DNA of 64,000 nucleotides from Kangiella sp. HZ709 (GCF_009674675.1 NZ_WKJC01000001.1:372001-436000); one strand, 5' to 3'. Numbered from the stretch's first letter, positions 1 to 10,513 are shown. A program made the numbers and translations. The notes: generated by a model not told the origin, from the letters alone.

Positions 1-3000
1 GATGGTTACTCGCATGAGTTTGCAGGCGGTGATTGGGATAAGATAAGAATTAGAGCATTCACTCATGGTGGCCCTAATATATCCGGTGCCCCAATATCAT
101 TAGATAATATTCATGAATACAGGCTTGCTGCTGAATTACCGTCGTCCGTAGAAACAGAATATGTGTACGATAATGCTGGTAGGTTAGCCTTCTCTAAAGA
201 TGGTGAAGGTAATCTGACCCAATATCAGTACGATGCCAATGGTAATTTAGTCACTAAAATACAACATGGCTCTTTTGATATTAATAATGCAAGCATTAAT
301 AGTGACTTATCTAAAAACTACAATACACCCGATAAATTATCTGCTTGGCAGGTTTATGATGCCGATCCTGTAGGCGCAACATTTAAAACAGTGTTCGATG
401 AAGAAAAGGATCAGTATGTAACGGAATTAACAGGCGCCGCTACAGCAAACGGTTACCGCTTATGGAATGAAACGATAAACGCTAAATTTAGTCAAGGAAA
501 AATAAGCGACATCAGTTGGGACATGAAATATGGAGAAAACTTCACTATATATATCAGTGTTCAAACAACAGAAGGGCACCGTTATATCTATTACACGCCT
601 ACTGAAGGTAACTCGAGCATATCCAACGGTTATATTCTACATCGCATTGGTACTGATATTAAAGATGGGACATGGAGAACTATAACCAGAGATTTAGAGG
701 CGGACTTAAAGGCACTAGAACCTGATAATGAGCTACTAAACGTCAATGCGTTCTTGATCCGTGGTAGTGGACGAATAGGCGAAGTTAAATTACATGATAG
801 TGCAGAATCAACTTTAGAGCGCTATCAGAAGTTAGTTGATACAAATTCTATTAATCCAGATTTGGATACAAAGAATACCATTCGCTATGTATACAACAAC
901 CTTAATCAAGTTGAATATACTGTCGATGCTCGCGGCTATGTTACGCAGAACATCTACGACTTCTCAAACCAGATGATTGGTACTCGCCAATATGAAAGGG
1001 CAATTAATCCTGATGCTGTATCAACGATAGATGATGTACAAACTGCTTTAAGAACATTAAATCATAATACTTTCGAACAAGGTGTAAGTGGTTTTAACAG
1101 TAGTATTAATACGCATCCAAACTCTTTAAAAGAAGAAAATGGAAGGATAGAGTTTGCTCGTGCATTAAGAGCAACGGGCGATACAACAGCTAATGCAACA
1201 GTTTCTTTATACGAAAGTTATGAAACCTATGAAAATGGAACAGGCTATAGAGCAGAAGTAAGCACCACAACGTTTGATAATCAATATTTTTGGATAACGA
1301 TAAACAACTCGGGTTCTAGCGCCGATCATAAACGCTTAGGTTTGTATTTACGAAATGGGGTAGTCAAAGGCTATCAAAGAGAAAACAATGTTTCTCCATA
1401 TACCACTCTTGGTAATTTAAAAGAACATACAACTTATGTAGTTGAGTTTGAAATGCATGGCGACAAAACCGTTGCGTACATGTATGAAAAAGGTACTTCT
1501 AGAGAAGATGGGTTTGTTCATGAAATGGAGTCTGAGCCTTGGGGAAATGTACGCTTTTGGGCATACACTTATACGGGGCCAACTCACGAAGGCACAGGAT
1601 CAATATATTTAGATAATTTCAGTGAGTATGCGCTTAATGATAATTTATCAAAGTATAAGGAAAATCGTTATGTATATGATGATGCTGGTCGCTTAAGATT
1701 TAGCATTGATTTTGAAGGTTACGTGACTGAAAACGTATTAGATTCAAACGGAAATATACTTCAAGTAAAAAAATATAGTAAAGCTGTAAATAAGGAACAA
1801 ATAGCGAACGAAGCTGATGTTTATAGAGCTTTGCGTAGTACATGGAGTCAAAACTTTAATGATAATCTGAGTGGCGTGTCGTTATCATTAGGTGGTACCG
1901 ATGGTGTCAGACATGAAAGCGGAGAGCTTGTATTTGATCGAGGTGAGGACACCTCTCTTTCTGCTAATAAATCACCGCTAGCTTATCGTCCTTACGCAAA
2001 TTACAGTGCAGGAAAAGGATTTGCAGGGGAGATCCGTTTAGATGAAGTAGGGGATAATGAATACACTTTATTTACAATTGAAGGGAATCAAACTTGGGCG
2101 CAACGACCAAGACTTGCCTTGTATGTAATAGATGGAAATTTAAGAACTTACCAACACCGATCAAATAACACGACAGCATATACCACTTTAGGTCCTGCCA
2201 AAGCAGATACAACATATAAAGTTGAGTATGAAACCCAAGCAGACAAAGTAATCATGTATGTATACGAAAAAGGCACTAACAGAGCTGACGGTTTTGTTCA
2301 TACCTTTTTAGAGTCTGGTTGGGATAAAATACGAATGATGACCTATACCAGTGTCAGAAACACAGAAGTGGGTTTAGATGGTGTTCCTGTTTATTCAGAT
2401 AATTGGTATGAATATAATGTATCAGGCTCGTATCAATCAACTCAAATAACTACTTATACTTACGATGATCTAAACCGTGTCACTTCATCAAAAGATACGC
2501 AGAACAAGATCGAAACTTATACTTATGATGCCAATGGCAATCGCTTAAGTTTGAAAAATAAACGTGGTCATACCTGGAATTATGAGTACGACAAAAATAA
2601 CCAGTTGGTAAAAGAACTAAGTCCCCAGGTAACTAACTATCATCGTAATAGCACTACGCAAAATGTACCGACAGCTTCAACAGCACGTATAGAAAAAACT
2701 TTTACTTATGACTATATGGGTAGCGTGACTTCGATAACGGATGCAGCAAATACAGATTTTGCTCGAACCACTCGCTATGAATATGACAAAGCGGGTCGTC
2801 AAATAGGTGTTGTTCATCCAAAAGTAGCCTATACGACTAGTCAAAGTAACACTTGGTATGATGCCCATGGCAATGCTGTGGTTAATAAAGATGTTGGCGG
2901 CCACTACAGTTACAAAACTTACAATGGCAATCAACAGGTTGAATATGAAGTTGATGCTTTAGGTTTTGTTACGCGGCATGAGTATGATGCCTTTGGTAAC

Positions 3001-6000
3001 GAAGTTAAAGTTACTCGTTATGCTAATGCCATTAACATTGCAGGTCGTGATGAAGAAGCTTATACCTCTTCGCAGGTGGCTGGATTAATCACTACGAATA
3101 GCACCAAAGATCGTGTGATATTGATGAGCTATAACGCTAATAATCAACAGATATCGATAAAGCAATCTTCAGTAACTTATTATAAGGGTTCGACAACTGA
3201 TGGTACAAGTTACACCTCAACGCCAACAGTACAATATACGTATGATGCTTATGGTAATGTGACAAAGCAGTCGGTGAAAGTGGATAGCAGTCGCTGGGCA
3301 CATACGTATCATTATTATGATGATAACAATCGTAAAGTGGGCACCTTAAGTAGCGAACGTTATTTAGCAACAAATGACTATGATGCTTATGGAAACTTAA
3401 CTCAAACGCGTGAGTATGCTCGTCAATTATCGAGTGCGATTAACCCAAATTCTTTACCAGCAGCTCCTAGTCAAGGCAATGCGACTATAGGCTATGACCG
3501 TATTACTACTTACGCTTATGATTCGTTGAATCGTCAGGTGAGTGTTAGTAAGTCGACGGGTAATGGCACATCAGCTGTATTTAGTCAGAATACTTATGAT
3601 GCTTTGGGTAATGTTGTGACAACTACAGATGAGTTAGGGAACACTTCTACCAACACCTTAGATGCATTAGGAAGAACGACTAAAGTTACAGCCTCTCCTA
3701 GAACTGTAGCCAGTAGCTATACTAATTTTAGCGCCACACAAAATGTTAGCCCGACCATCAATTATTATTTAGATGTACACGGAAATGTTTTGCGAGAATT
3801 CCATGATTCAAAACAAAGTTCTACTTTAGCCATGGATAGAAACCTTTATAATTATTACGATGAGCAAGGTAAACTTACCAAGGCTGTGGATGCTAATGGT
3901 GGGGCAACAGAATATAAGTATGACGTTTTTGGTCGAGTAACCGAGAATAAACAGAGAATTAGTTACAGCTTCAGCGGCTGGTATAGCGGTAACTATAGTT
4001 ATGATAAAAAAGTACGTTATGAATATGACGCAGTAGGTCAACAAATCGCCACTTTAACCGACGGGAAAGTTAATGGTGCTAACCGTACAATTACTCAGAA
4101 GTCTTATTTCAATGCCTTTGGAGAGCAAACCAAAGCCTCGGTAAAGGACAATACCAGCTCAGAATACATCTTAGCGACTTATGCCTATGATAAGAATGGC
4201 AATATGGTTAGCTCAAATGAGCGCGGTGTCGCGAAGTCTTATAGTTATAACATGCAAGGTAAAATGACGCGCCAAACAATTGGTTCAGGTTCTTTAGCAC
4301 AAAACACCATCAATCAATACGATTTGTTAGGTCGATTAGTACGGCAGCAGACCCCTAAATTTACAGGGGTTCAAGAAGATCAAGGTGGCCCTGGCCCTGA
4401 CAAAAGACCAGTTATTGAACAGGTTTTTGATGCTTGGGGGAACGCACTTCAAGTTAAGGAGCAAAAAGAAAATAGTAGCGGCCAATATACTGCGACTACA
4501 ACATTGCAATACAATTTCGATAATAAGATCACCTATAAACAGCAACCTTCGGTTAATCATTATGCACTAGGCGGCACCTCAGGAACGACAAGCCCTGTTA
4601 CTCGTTACGAATATAACAATTCGGGTTCATTGACGAAAATTACTGATGCAAAAGGTTATGTACAACGTAAATACTATGATTCTGTGGGTAATTTGATTCG
4701 CGAACAGGATTCGTTAAATCACTCAACATATCATGCTTACAACTCTTATGGTGAGAAGATATCTACTAAAAATGCTATCGGAACTATCACTACCGAACAC
4801 TATGATCGGTTGGGCAGAGTCACCAGTTCAGGAATAGTCCGTTCGGGTAACGAAATTACACTTAGAGCTTTTGCTTATGATCAAGCTGGTAACCGTGTTA
4901 GGACTATTCGATACTTTGGTGGTGTTCCCGCCGGAATGGATTATACGAGCTACGATCAAAATGGCCAGGTATTGAAAGCGCGTAATGCGGCGAATTTAGA
5001 GACCCATTACAAATACGACATGATTGGCAATAAAACGTTCGAGTCTGATGGTAATACACGGGTATCGTCAACTGGTTTTAAGCATAAGACTTGGAGCTAT
5101 TCAATTGCAACTGGACGCTTGACCGGCCATAGCGATTTAAAAGATCGTGACTATACATACACCTACAATGGTATAGGCCAGTTAACACAAGAAAAAATCA
5201 AGTTTAATGGTGGAGAATTACAAACCAAAGCGTATCAATATTACGGCAATGGCTTGTTGAAAAAAATCACTCAAACAGCTCCTGATGGAGTGGTTGCTGC
5301 TGATTACTACAATAGTCCTTATGTTATTGATTACAGTATTAATTATACTGAGATCAGTAGTTTTGAATATGATATTGCAGGCAATCGCACCAATGAGTTC
5401 CACTCAACCAGTCGACAGGCAACATTAAGCGTAGAAGATTTGTATTACGATGATTATGGCGAGGCGCAAGGTGGTACTGTGCAAACTGAAAATCATAATT
5501 TCAACATCAGTCGTAATGTTAATTTTGAATACGATGCACTGAATCGTTTGGTGGAAATTAGTAGCCCTCAAGGTATTCAAAATAAAAATGGTAATACGAA
5601 AAACACTACCGCTATTGATTATTTACGCTACTCATATGATTTAAATGGTAACCGTACTCGGGTTCAGGTTAGGCACAAAGATCGAGCGACTAGTTATTAT
5701 AAAACTCAAACAATGTACTACGACTATGACAATATGAATCGGATGATTCTAAGTCAAGGTACAGGCTCATCGAATCAAATCAGTCCGGGAAAAGGGACTA
5801 TATTAACCTATAACGCTTTAGGGCAACGGGCAACAGCCACAACGCTCGAGGGCTACGATAAATATTATGGGATGGAATACATCAATCATAATGGTCAGTC
5901 TGCCCATCGAGAGGTTCGAGGTGATAAATATATTCAGGAATCCTATTCTTATAATGACCTAGGGCAAATGAGTCAAATCCGCAAACGTACTAACTGGAAA

Positions 6001-9000
6001 CAAATGGAGTACAAAGTAGTATCTGGCGGTAACGGTGGAGGTGACGATCCTATAGACCCAATTTTTCAAAGGATAGCAGCTCCGGATGAAAGTTTTAATC
6101 GTAATCTACAACCGATAGATGTGATTGATGATACAACAGGCGGTAATAGTAACAGTAGTACCTATACAACTTGGTACTACCGAACGCCGAGAGATAAAAC
6201 TGGCACTTATAAAACCATTAATCTAAAAACTTATGATAATCAAGGTCGTTTACTGACGAATATCGATAATTACGATAATGGTAATCGTAAGTCTCATACC
6301 ACGACTCAATATTATGCTGATGATAGAATAAAGAAGCAGTATCAATATAAACGTTTTGGCTCAACCGATAAGTTACAGGTAACCACGTCTTATGATATAG
6401 CTGGCGCTTATGATTATGCGGGTAACTTGACCAAGTATGAGGTACGAGTCAATCACGATAACAGTACAAACTATCATTACACCAATACTTATACTAAAGA
6501 GTACGAAGGTTTTGGTGGTTATAAAGAAGCTCGCGCGACAATTTCTTCAACTCTGGCAAATCACCATAACGGAGTAGTTTCATCGAAATATGATGCTCAA
6601 GGTAATCTAATGAGGGTATCAGGAAGAAATGAGGATGGTAACTTTAATCGTGAATTTGTATACTCACGCGAAGGCGCTATTTTGTTCCGCTTGGAAGGAT
6701 ACAAGGGGCAAGATTATTTCCATAAACAAGGGAATCAAGTGGCTTCTGCAGGTGAGATTTTGGATGCTGATTTTGATTATAACTATCAGGCAGTTTCTCA
6801 ATCATACCCAGCAGCAACACCTAATAGTTATACAGTAGGTAAAGTCTCCGCAAGTAGTGGCACAGCAACATTACGCAGTATCGCACATTCCGTGTATGGT
6901 GATGCGAGCATGTGGTTCCACATTGCCGATGCGAATAGTATTCAAGACGATGGTGATCTTGATGAAGGAATGCGTTTAACCATTCCTAATATTATTGGCA
7001 ATGTTCACAACAATGATTCGACTTTTAAACCCTTTAACTTTGAAGAGACGATTGGAGATACTACTCCGTCCCTGAACTATATTCCGCCACCGCCGCCAAA
7101 GAAAGGTTGTGGCATTTTAGCGATTATTCTTATTGTCGTGGTAGCAGTGGTAGCGACAGTTGTCACCGCTGGTGCTGCTGCTGCTGCAATGGGAGCTACC
7201 GCAACAGCAGCTGGTGGTACAGGTGTTTTCTCACTAGGTGCAGCAGCTCTATCTGGAGGCGCTTTAGTGGGTGCCGGTGGTGCAGCTGTTGGAGCTGGCG
7301 TAGGCATTGCTGCTGCTGCTATTGGGGGTGCCGTCGGGAACGCCGCAAGCCAATTAACTGGGATGGCACTTGGTGTCCAAGAAAAGTTTAGTTGGAGTAG
7401 TGTAGCTGTAGGAGGACTAACTTCAGCATTTGGTTCTGGCCTGGGCGCTGCCACTAGAGGAGTTACAGCCGCAGGAGGTTGGGCTAATAAAGGTTCCAAA
7501 GCTGCTATTTGGTGGAAAAATGCTGCTGTCACTTCTTCAAAAGCCGTGGTAACCCAAGTGGCAAACTACGGAGCCAATCAATTAGTAGGCAATAAGTCCA
7601 AATTCAACTGGGGCAGCCTTGCAGCGACAGCTATTACAGCGCCATTATCTGCAGAAATTAATAAAATCGGTAACAACTCTGCTTCTAAATGGGGAGAGGG
7701 TTTTGGGGCAAAATTTGTCAAAAATTTTGCTACTGGCACTTTTGAACAGGCGGCACAAATTGCTCTTTCTGGGAATGGAAAATATGAATGGACACAAGTA
7801 GCAGCTAATGCATTTGGAACAACTATAGGCAACTCTATTGTTGAGCACTTTAGTAAACCAAAGGCTATCCGAGATCTAAATGTCAAAAATCGTCGTGAAG
7901 AAGAAGACCTTAATCAACTTTACAACTCCGCAAAAGAAAATGGATTTAGCGAAGAGGAAGCAACAAGTTTAATTGAAAAACAATTTGGTGATAATCATGA
8001 CCCATTGTATGGAGAAGACGCTTTCTTACATTGGATCGATGTTCAGTCGGCAAAAGGTAATAATGTATCTGAGTTGTTATCCAATCAAGAAGCATACAAT
8101 GAAGTAAAAAATATTATTATAGATAGCCGCAGCAGAAGTCATGCTATCGCATTTAATACAGCGAGCGGGAATACTGAAAGAGTTAAGGAGTTAGTTGCTG
8201 AAGAAAATGCAGAGCTGAAAAAGAAGTATGGCGACACAATTTTAGATGAAGTCATCGTTACTGCTAAAAGAGGCCAGCCTGTAAAATTGTCTAAAACGGG
8301 GCAGTTAATAAAAGACTACTCAAAGCCATTAGAGTATGTCGGTGAAGGTGCTATGAAATTGGGCGCATTCATCCAAAAGCATAAGTGGGCAGGTTGGGCA
8401 TTAGAGGCTGTTGACTTTATTGGAGGTCCAGTTAAATACGTAGTCGGCAAGGCTATCATGGAATCACCCATTGGTAAGAAAATTACTAATGGCATTGCGA
8501 AGGTTTTCGACTCTGCAGCGACTTATATCCATGAAGAAACCAATGGATATGTTTCAAAACAAGATGCTGGTGAAATAACGGTTGGTGCTATCGCTGCTGG
8601 CGCTTTACTTTTAAATGTAAAAACATTTAAAACATTTATTAAAAATGCTAAAGGCTATTTACAAAAATTCAAAGCTAAAGTTAGCAAGTTTGATGCAGCC
8701 CCAGCTAATGTTAATGCTGCCGCTGCGCCAAAAGTTAATAACAAGAAGAATTTACTAAAGGTTCTAAACCGTACAGAGCTCGAATTCAACCCTAGAAATT
8801 ACAAAGGTTTTGATAAGATGTCTCCAAAACAGCAAAAGAAATTCTTGAATGAATATTACGATCAGCTCAAAGGTCAACAAGATGCTTTGAATAAAATGAC
8901 AGTCAATGAATTTAAAGCTGCTAGAGATGCGTTTAAAGAAGTTGGCCGTAATCCTTTAGGTAAGAATGCCCAAGCTGCAATGAATAATGATCTTCTTAAA

Positions 9001-9318
9001 AAGATAGAAGCAAGTGTTGCGAAAACGTTAAAGAAAAAGCATCCAGATTTATCTAATAAGGAAATCAAAAAGTTAGCTGCCGCTGAAGCAAAAGTAATTA
9101 AGAAAAAAGTCAACGTAGCCGCATTACACGAGCCGGATATGGTTTTTGGTGGCTGGAATCACTATAAACCGACTAGAATGGGGAGTAGTAGTGTAAACTC
9201 TTCTATAGGCTCGACGTGGAAAAATCACTTATCACATGTAGATAATATGATAGACTCCGCCTTAGACGCTGGAAATGGTAATGCGTTACTTAATTTTGAC
9301 TTGAACTTTAGAAGGTAA
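1..9318 (+). CDS. RHS/YD-repeat polymorphic toxin with C-terminal Ntox15/Tde-type nuclease domain (5' partial)
   Basis: The frame is open from base 1, and the residues before the first possible start (GTG at 163) continue the same repeat architecture, so the gene begins upstream of the window. About 3,105 residues are visible. Dozens of YD repeats (Y-D-x2-G-N/R-x4 pattern) are interrupted by at least three non-YD insert domains. Towards the end come a LysM-like stretch (about bases 6890-6990), a five-proline run (7084-7098), a Gly/Ala-rich hydrophobic segment (about 7110-7400), a DEVIVTAKR motif (8245-8274) and a Lys-rich helical tail. The tail carries HEPD (bases 9127-9138), then a GGW and a VNSSIGSTW motif. 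HxxD followed by VNSSIGS-W is what I recall of Ntox15/toxin_43, the class of the Agrobacterium T6SS DNases Tde1/2. By inference it is a contact-delivered nuclease; no VgrG, PAAR or secretion gene is in the window. The downstream gene matches the cognate immunity family. Confidence 0.9.
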   Translation, partial: DGYSHEFAGGDWDKIRIRAFTHGGPNISGAPISLDNIHEYRLAAELPSSVETEYVYDNAGRLAFSKDGEGNLTQYQYDANGNLVTKIQHGSFDINNASINSDLSKNYNTPDKLSAWQVYDADPVGATFKTVFDEEKDQYVTELTGAATANGYRLWNETINAKFSQGKISDISWDMKYGENFTIYISVQTTEGHRYIYYTPTEGNSSISNGYILHRIGTDIKDGTWRTITRDLEADLKALEPDNELLNVNAFLIRGSGRIGEVKLHDSAESTLERYQKLVDTNSINPDLDTKNTIRYVYNNLNQVEYTVDARGYVTQNIYDFSNQMIGTRQYERAINPDAVSTIDDVQTALRTLNHNTFEQGVSGFNSSINTHPNSLKEENGRIEFARALRATGDTTANATVSLYESYETYENGTGYRAEVSTTTFDNQYFWITINNSGSSADHKRLGLYLRNGVVKGYQRENNVSPYTTLGNLKEHTTYVVEFEMHGDKTVAYMYEKGTSREDGFVHEMESEPWGNVRFWAYTYTGPTHEGTGSIYLDNFSEYALNDNLSKYKENRYVYDDAGRLRFSIDFEGYVTENVLDSNGNILQVKKYSKAVNKEQIANEADVYRALRSTWSQNFNDNLSGVSLSLGGTDGVRHESGELVFDRGEDTSLSANKSPLAYRPYANYSAGKGFAGEIRLDEVGDNEYTLFTIEGNQTWAQRPRLALYVIDGNLRTYQHRSNNTTAYTTLGPAKADTTYKVEYETQADKVIMYVYEKGTNRADGFVHTFLESGWDKIRMMTYTSVRNTEVGLDGVPVYSDNWYEYNVSGSYQSTQITTYTYDDLNRVTSSKDTQNKIETYTYDANGNRLSLKNKRGHTWNYEYDKNNQLVKELSPQVTNYHRNSTTQNVPTASTARIEKTFTYDYMGSVTSITDAANTDFARTTRYEYDKAGRQIGVVHPKVAYTTSQSNTWYDAHGNAVVNKDVGGHYSYKTYNGNQQVEYEVDALGFVTRHEYDAFGNEVKVTRYANAINIAGRDEEAYTSSQVAGLITTNSTKDRVILMSYNANNQQISIKQSSVTYYKGSTTDGTSYTSTPTVQYTYDAYGNVTKQSVKVDSSRWAHTYHYYDDNNRKVGTLSSERYLATNDYDAYGNLTQTREYARQLSSAINPNSLPAAPSQGNATIGYDRITTYAYDSLNRQVSVSKSTGNGTSAVFSQNTYDALGNVVTTTDELGNTSTNTLDALGRTTKVTASPRTVASSYTNFSATQNVSPTINYYLDVHGNVLREFHDSKQSSTLAMDRNLYNYYDEQGKLTKAVDANGGATEYKYDVFGRVTENKQRISYSFSGWYSGNYSYDKKVRYEYDAVGQQIATLTDGKVNGANRTITQKSYFNAFGEQTKASVKDNTSSEYILATYAYDKNGNMVSSNERGVAKSYSYNMQGKMTRQTIGSGSLAQNTINQYDLLGRLVRQQTPKFTGVQEDQGGPGPDKRPVIEQVFDAWGNALQVKEQKENSSGQYTATTTLQYNFDNKITYKQQPSVNHYALGGTSGTTSPVTRYEYNNSGSLTKITDAKGYVQRKYYDSVGNLIREQDSLNHSTYHAYNSYGEKISTKNAIGTITTEHYDRLGRVTSSGIVRSGNEITLRAFAYDQAGNRVRTIRYFGGVPAGMDYTSYDQNGQVLKARNAANLETHYKYDMIGNKTFESDGNTRVSSTGFKHKTWSYSIATGRLTGHSDLKDRDYTYTYNGIGQLTQEKIKFNGGELQTKAYQYYGNGLLKKITQTAPDGVVAADYYNSPYVIDYSINYTEISSFEYDIAGNRTNEFHSTSRQATLSVEDLYYDDYGEAQGGTVQTENHNFNISRNVNFEYDALNRLVEISSPQGIQNKNGNTKNTTAIDYLRYSYDLNGNRTRVQVRHKDRATSYYKTQTMYYDYDNMNRMILSQGTGSSNQISPGKGTILTYNALGQRATATTLEGYDKYYGMEYINHNGQSAHREVRGDKYIQESYSYNDLGQMSQIRKRTNWKQMEYKVVSGGNGGGDDPIDPIFQRIAAPDESFNRNLQPIDVIDDTTGGNSNSSTYTTWYYRTPRDKTGTYKTINLKTYDNQGRLLTNIDNYDNGNRKSHTTTQYYADDRIKKQYQYKRFGSTDKLQVTTSYDIAGAYDYAGNLTKYEVRVNHDNSTNYHYTNTYTKEYEGFGGYKEARATISSTLANHHNGVVSSKYDAQGNLMRVSGRNEDGNFNREFVYSREGAILFRLEGYKGQDYFHKQGNQVASAGEILDADFDYNYQAVSQSYPAATPNSYTVGKVSASSGTATLRSIAHSVYGDASMWFHIADANSIQDDGDLDEGMRLTIPNIIGNVHNNDSTFKPFNFEETIGDTTPSLNYIPPPPPKKGCGILAIILIVVVAVVATVVTAGAAAAAMGATATAAGGTGVFSLGAAALSGGALVGAGGAAVGAGVGIAAAAIGGAVGNAASQLTGMALGVQEKFSWSSVAVGGLTSAFGSGLGAATRGVTAAGGWANKGSKAAIWWKNAAVTSSKAVVTQVANYGANQLVGNKSKFNWGSLAATAITAPLSAEINKIGNNSASKWGEGFGAKFVKNFATGTFEQAAQIALSGNGKYEWTQVAANAFGTTIGNSIVEHFSKPKAIRDLNVKNRREEEDLNQLYNSAKENGFSEEEATSLIEKQFGDNHDPLYGEDAFLHWIDVQSAKGNNVSELLSNQEAYNEVKNIIIDSRSRSHAIAFNTASGNTERVKELVAEENAELKKKYGDTILDEVIVTAKRGQPVKLSKTGQLIKDYSKPLEYVGEGAMKLGAFIQKHKWAGWALEAVDFIGGPVKYVVGKAIMESPIGKKITNGIAKVFDSAATYIHEETNGYVSKQDAGEITVGAIAAGALLLNVKTFKTFIKNAKGYLQKFKAKVSKFDAAPANVNAAAAPKVNNKKNLLKVLNRTELEFNPRNYKGFDKMSPKQQKKFLNEYYDQLKGQQDALNKMTVNEFKAARDAFKEVGRNPLGKNAQAAMNNDLLKKIEASVAKTLKKKHPDLSNKEIKKLAAAEAKVIKKKVNVAALHEPDMVFGGWNHYKPTRMGSSSVNSSIGSTWKNHLSHVDNMIDSALDAGNGNALLNFDLNFRR
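1042..1629 (+). repeat. Intragenic insert-domain repeat, copy B
   Basis: An insert of roughly 195 residues inside the RHS protein that is not YD-repeat. It starts at a TALR motif and ends at LDNFSEY. It shares with copy C the blocks RLGLYL/RLALYV, YTTLG, TTY-VE(F/Y)E, YMYEKGT/YVYEKGT and DGFVH, in the same order. The pattern suggests a beta-rich, jelly-roll (lectin-like) module. The fold and any ligand are inference. Confidence 0.75.
1825..2415 (+). repeat. Intragenic insert-domain repeat, copy C
   Basis: Second complete copy of the insert domain, starting at RALRS and ending at YSDNWYEY. It is clearly homologous to copy B at protein level but divergent in DNA. A third copy (A) is visible only as its last 40 residues at bases 1-120 (DGYSHEF through LDNIHEY). 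The three copies lie about 0.8-1.5 kb apart, each followed by fresh YD repeats. Confidence 0.75.
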
Positions 9319-9323
9319 AAAAA

Positions 9324-9956
9324 TTGGATAAAGATGATCCTTTTTCAATATTTAAAGAAGATATCGGCGCTCCTTATTTAAGCAAGGAAGTGCCGGCTTC
9401 TTCTATAGAAAAATATAAAGGTATCTTACCTGCAAAGCTGCTTGAGTATTGGCATACAGAAGGATGGTCTGGTTACTCAAATGGGTTGATTTGGACTGTA
9501 AACCCAGATGATTACTCTTCTATTTTAGAGCACTGGATAGAAGGTACTGCTCTTTCTGATAAAGATGGTTTGTATGTGTTCGCTAGAACTGCATTTGGTA
9601 AGTTATACGTTTGGTCAAAGTCTGTAGGTGACTATATTGTAATAACGCCATATTATAACAATATATTTGCACCTCAATTACAATATATAGGCCAAACAGA
9701 TGAGTCTGATTTAAATATTGAAATGTTTTTTTTGAATGCTAACAAAGAAGATTTTGATATTGAAAATGATGATGGTGAATATCTTTTTGATTCTTTATTA
9801 GAAAAGCTTGGACCTTTGAAAGAAGAGGAACTCTATGGTTTTGAGCCAGCTTTGATTTTGGGCGGGACTGAGACAGCAGATAACTTAAAGAAGCTAGACT
9901 TAATAGTTCACTTATCAATTTTGAGAAATTTTTCTGAACCAGAAGTTTACGGCTAA
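9324..9956 (+). CDS. Tdi1-like immunity protein (GAD-like + DUF1851-type)
   Basis: 210 residues starting at TTG. No ATG is suitably placed. A GAAGG at 9311-9315, inside the last codons of the toxin gene, sits 8 bases upstream as ribosome binding site, so toxin and immunity are probably translationally coupled. The N-terminal half (DPFSIFKEDIGAP, LPAKLLEYWHTEGW, NPDDYSSIL) fits a GAD-like domain. The C-terminal part (FEPALILGGTETADN, HLSILRNF) fits the former DUF1851, known as the C-terminal domain of the Tdi1 immunity protein. Tdi1 neutralises the Tde1 DNase in Agrobacterium, so this is the expected partner of the HxxD toxin. It is cytoplasmic with no signal peptide. Its stop overlaps the convergent next gene by 4 bp. 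Confidence 0.85.
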   Translation: MDKDDPFSIFKEDIGAPYLSKEVPASSIEKYKGILPAKLLEYWHTEGWSGYSNGLIWTVNPDDYSSILEHWIEGTALSDKDGLYVFARTAFGKLYVWSKSVGDYIVITPYYNNIFAPQLQYIGQTDESDLNIEMFFLNANKEDFDIENDDGEYLFDSLLEKLGPLKEEELYGFEPALILGGTETADNLKKLDLIVHLSILRNFSEPEVYG

Positions 9957-10444
9957 GGCTTGTTAGTTTTCACTAAAAAATCTAAATCCTTTTGATGAAC
10001 CGCCAAGCGATTCCGGGTGTTTTCGACAGCGTTCTCTTTATGAACTACAAGATCTTGTTTACTTAATATCCTAACAAAAGGATCCGTAGGACTAAATATA
10101 TGAGCCCTTTGAAGCAATTCATCAAAAGGCTCGAACTCCCTAGGAGTTATAATATCCATATTGACGTTGTGAGTTTTTATCGCAAGCCTTGCGTATGGCT
10201 TTAGCATTTTTTCAGGATCAGATACTAATTTCATATCAAAAAACTGGAATACATGAGTTAACTTTTTAATGTTTTCCAAACTAGGGCGGATGTATATATC
10301 TATATCATCGACACCACCCAGATGACGTCCGCCATGATAATATATAGCAGCTCCACCTATGATAATATAATCGACTTCTAATTGCGCAGCTCTTCTAATA
10401 AATTTAATATTGTGTCGATTGCTACAAAGTTCTGATATATGCAT
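9953..10444 (-). CDS. Nucleotidyltransferase-fold protein (Pol-beta/MNT-like)
   Basis: 163 residues. Near residue 30 there is GGAAIYYHGG, followed by GGVDDIDIYI, giving the GG-x-Asp-x-Asp signature of DNA polymerase beta-type nucleotidyltransferases. VNMDII near residue 95 could supply the third carboxylate. Family members range from toxin-antitoxin nucleotidyltransferases to housekeeping enzymes, and I cannot name the substrate. The gene is convergent with the immunity gene (4-bp overlap) and divergent from the metallopeptidase gene, with a very AT-rich 69-bp spacer between those two starts. This position directly after a toxin-immunity pair hints at a defence or toxin role, which is inference only. 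Confidence 0.7.
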   Translation of the reverse strand: MHISELCSNRHNIKFIRRAAQLEVDYIIIGGAAIYYHGGRHLGGVDDIDIYIRPSLENIKKLTHVFQFFDMKLVSDPEKMLKPYARLAIKTHNVNMDIITPREFEPFDELLQRAHIFSPTDPFVRILSKQDLVVHKENAVENTRNRLAVHQKDLDFLVKTNKP

Positions 10445-10513
10445 TGATAATATTTTTAATAATTTTTAATATATTAAAATTATAACTAAAATTTTACGCA
10501 CTTAGTAATTTAA

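Noticed and set aside
7077-7532. 151-residue minus-strand frame, Pro/Ala-rich, opposite the RHS gene
   Set aside because: It is the antisense of the Gly/Ala-rich hydrophobic segment of the RHS protein. Its low complexity and lack of motif or ribosome site mark it as a shadow.
9953-9956. Immunity gene and nucleotidyltransferase as one fused or coupled unit
   Set aside because: They are convergent, and a 4-bp tail-to-tail overlap cannot couple translation.
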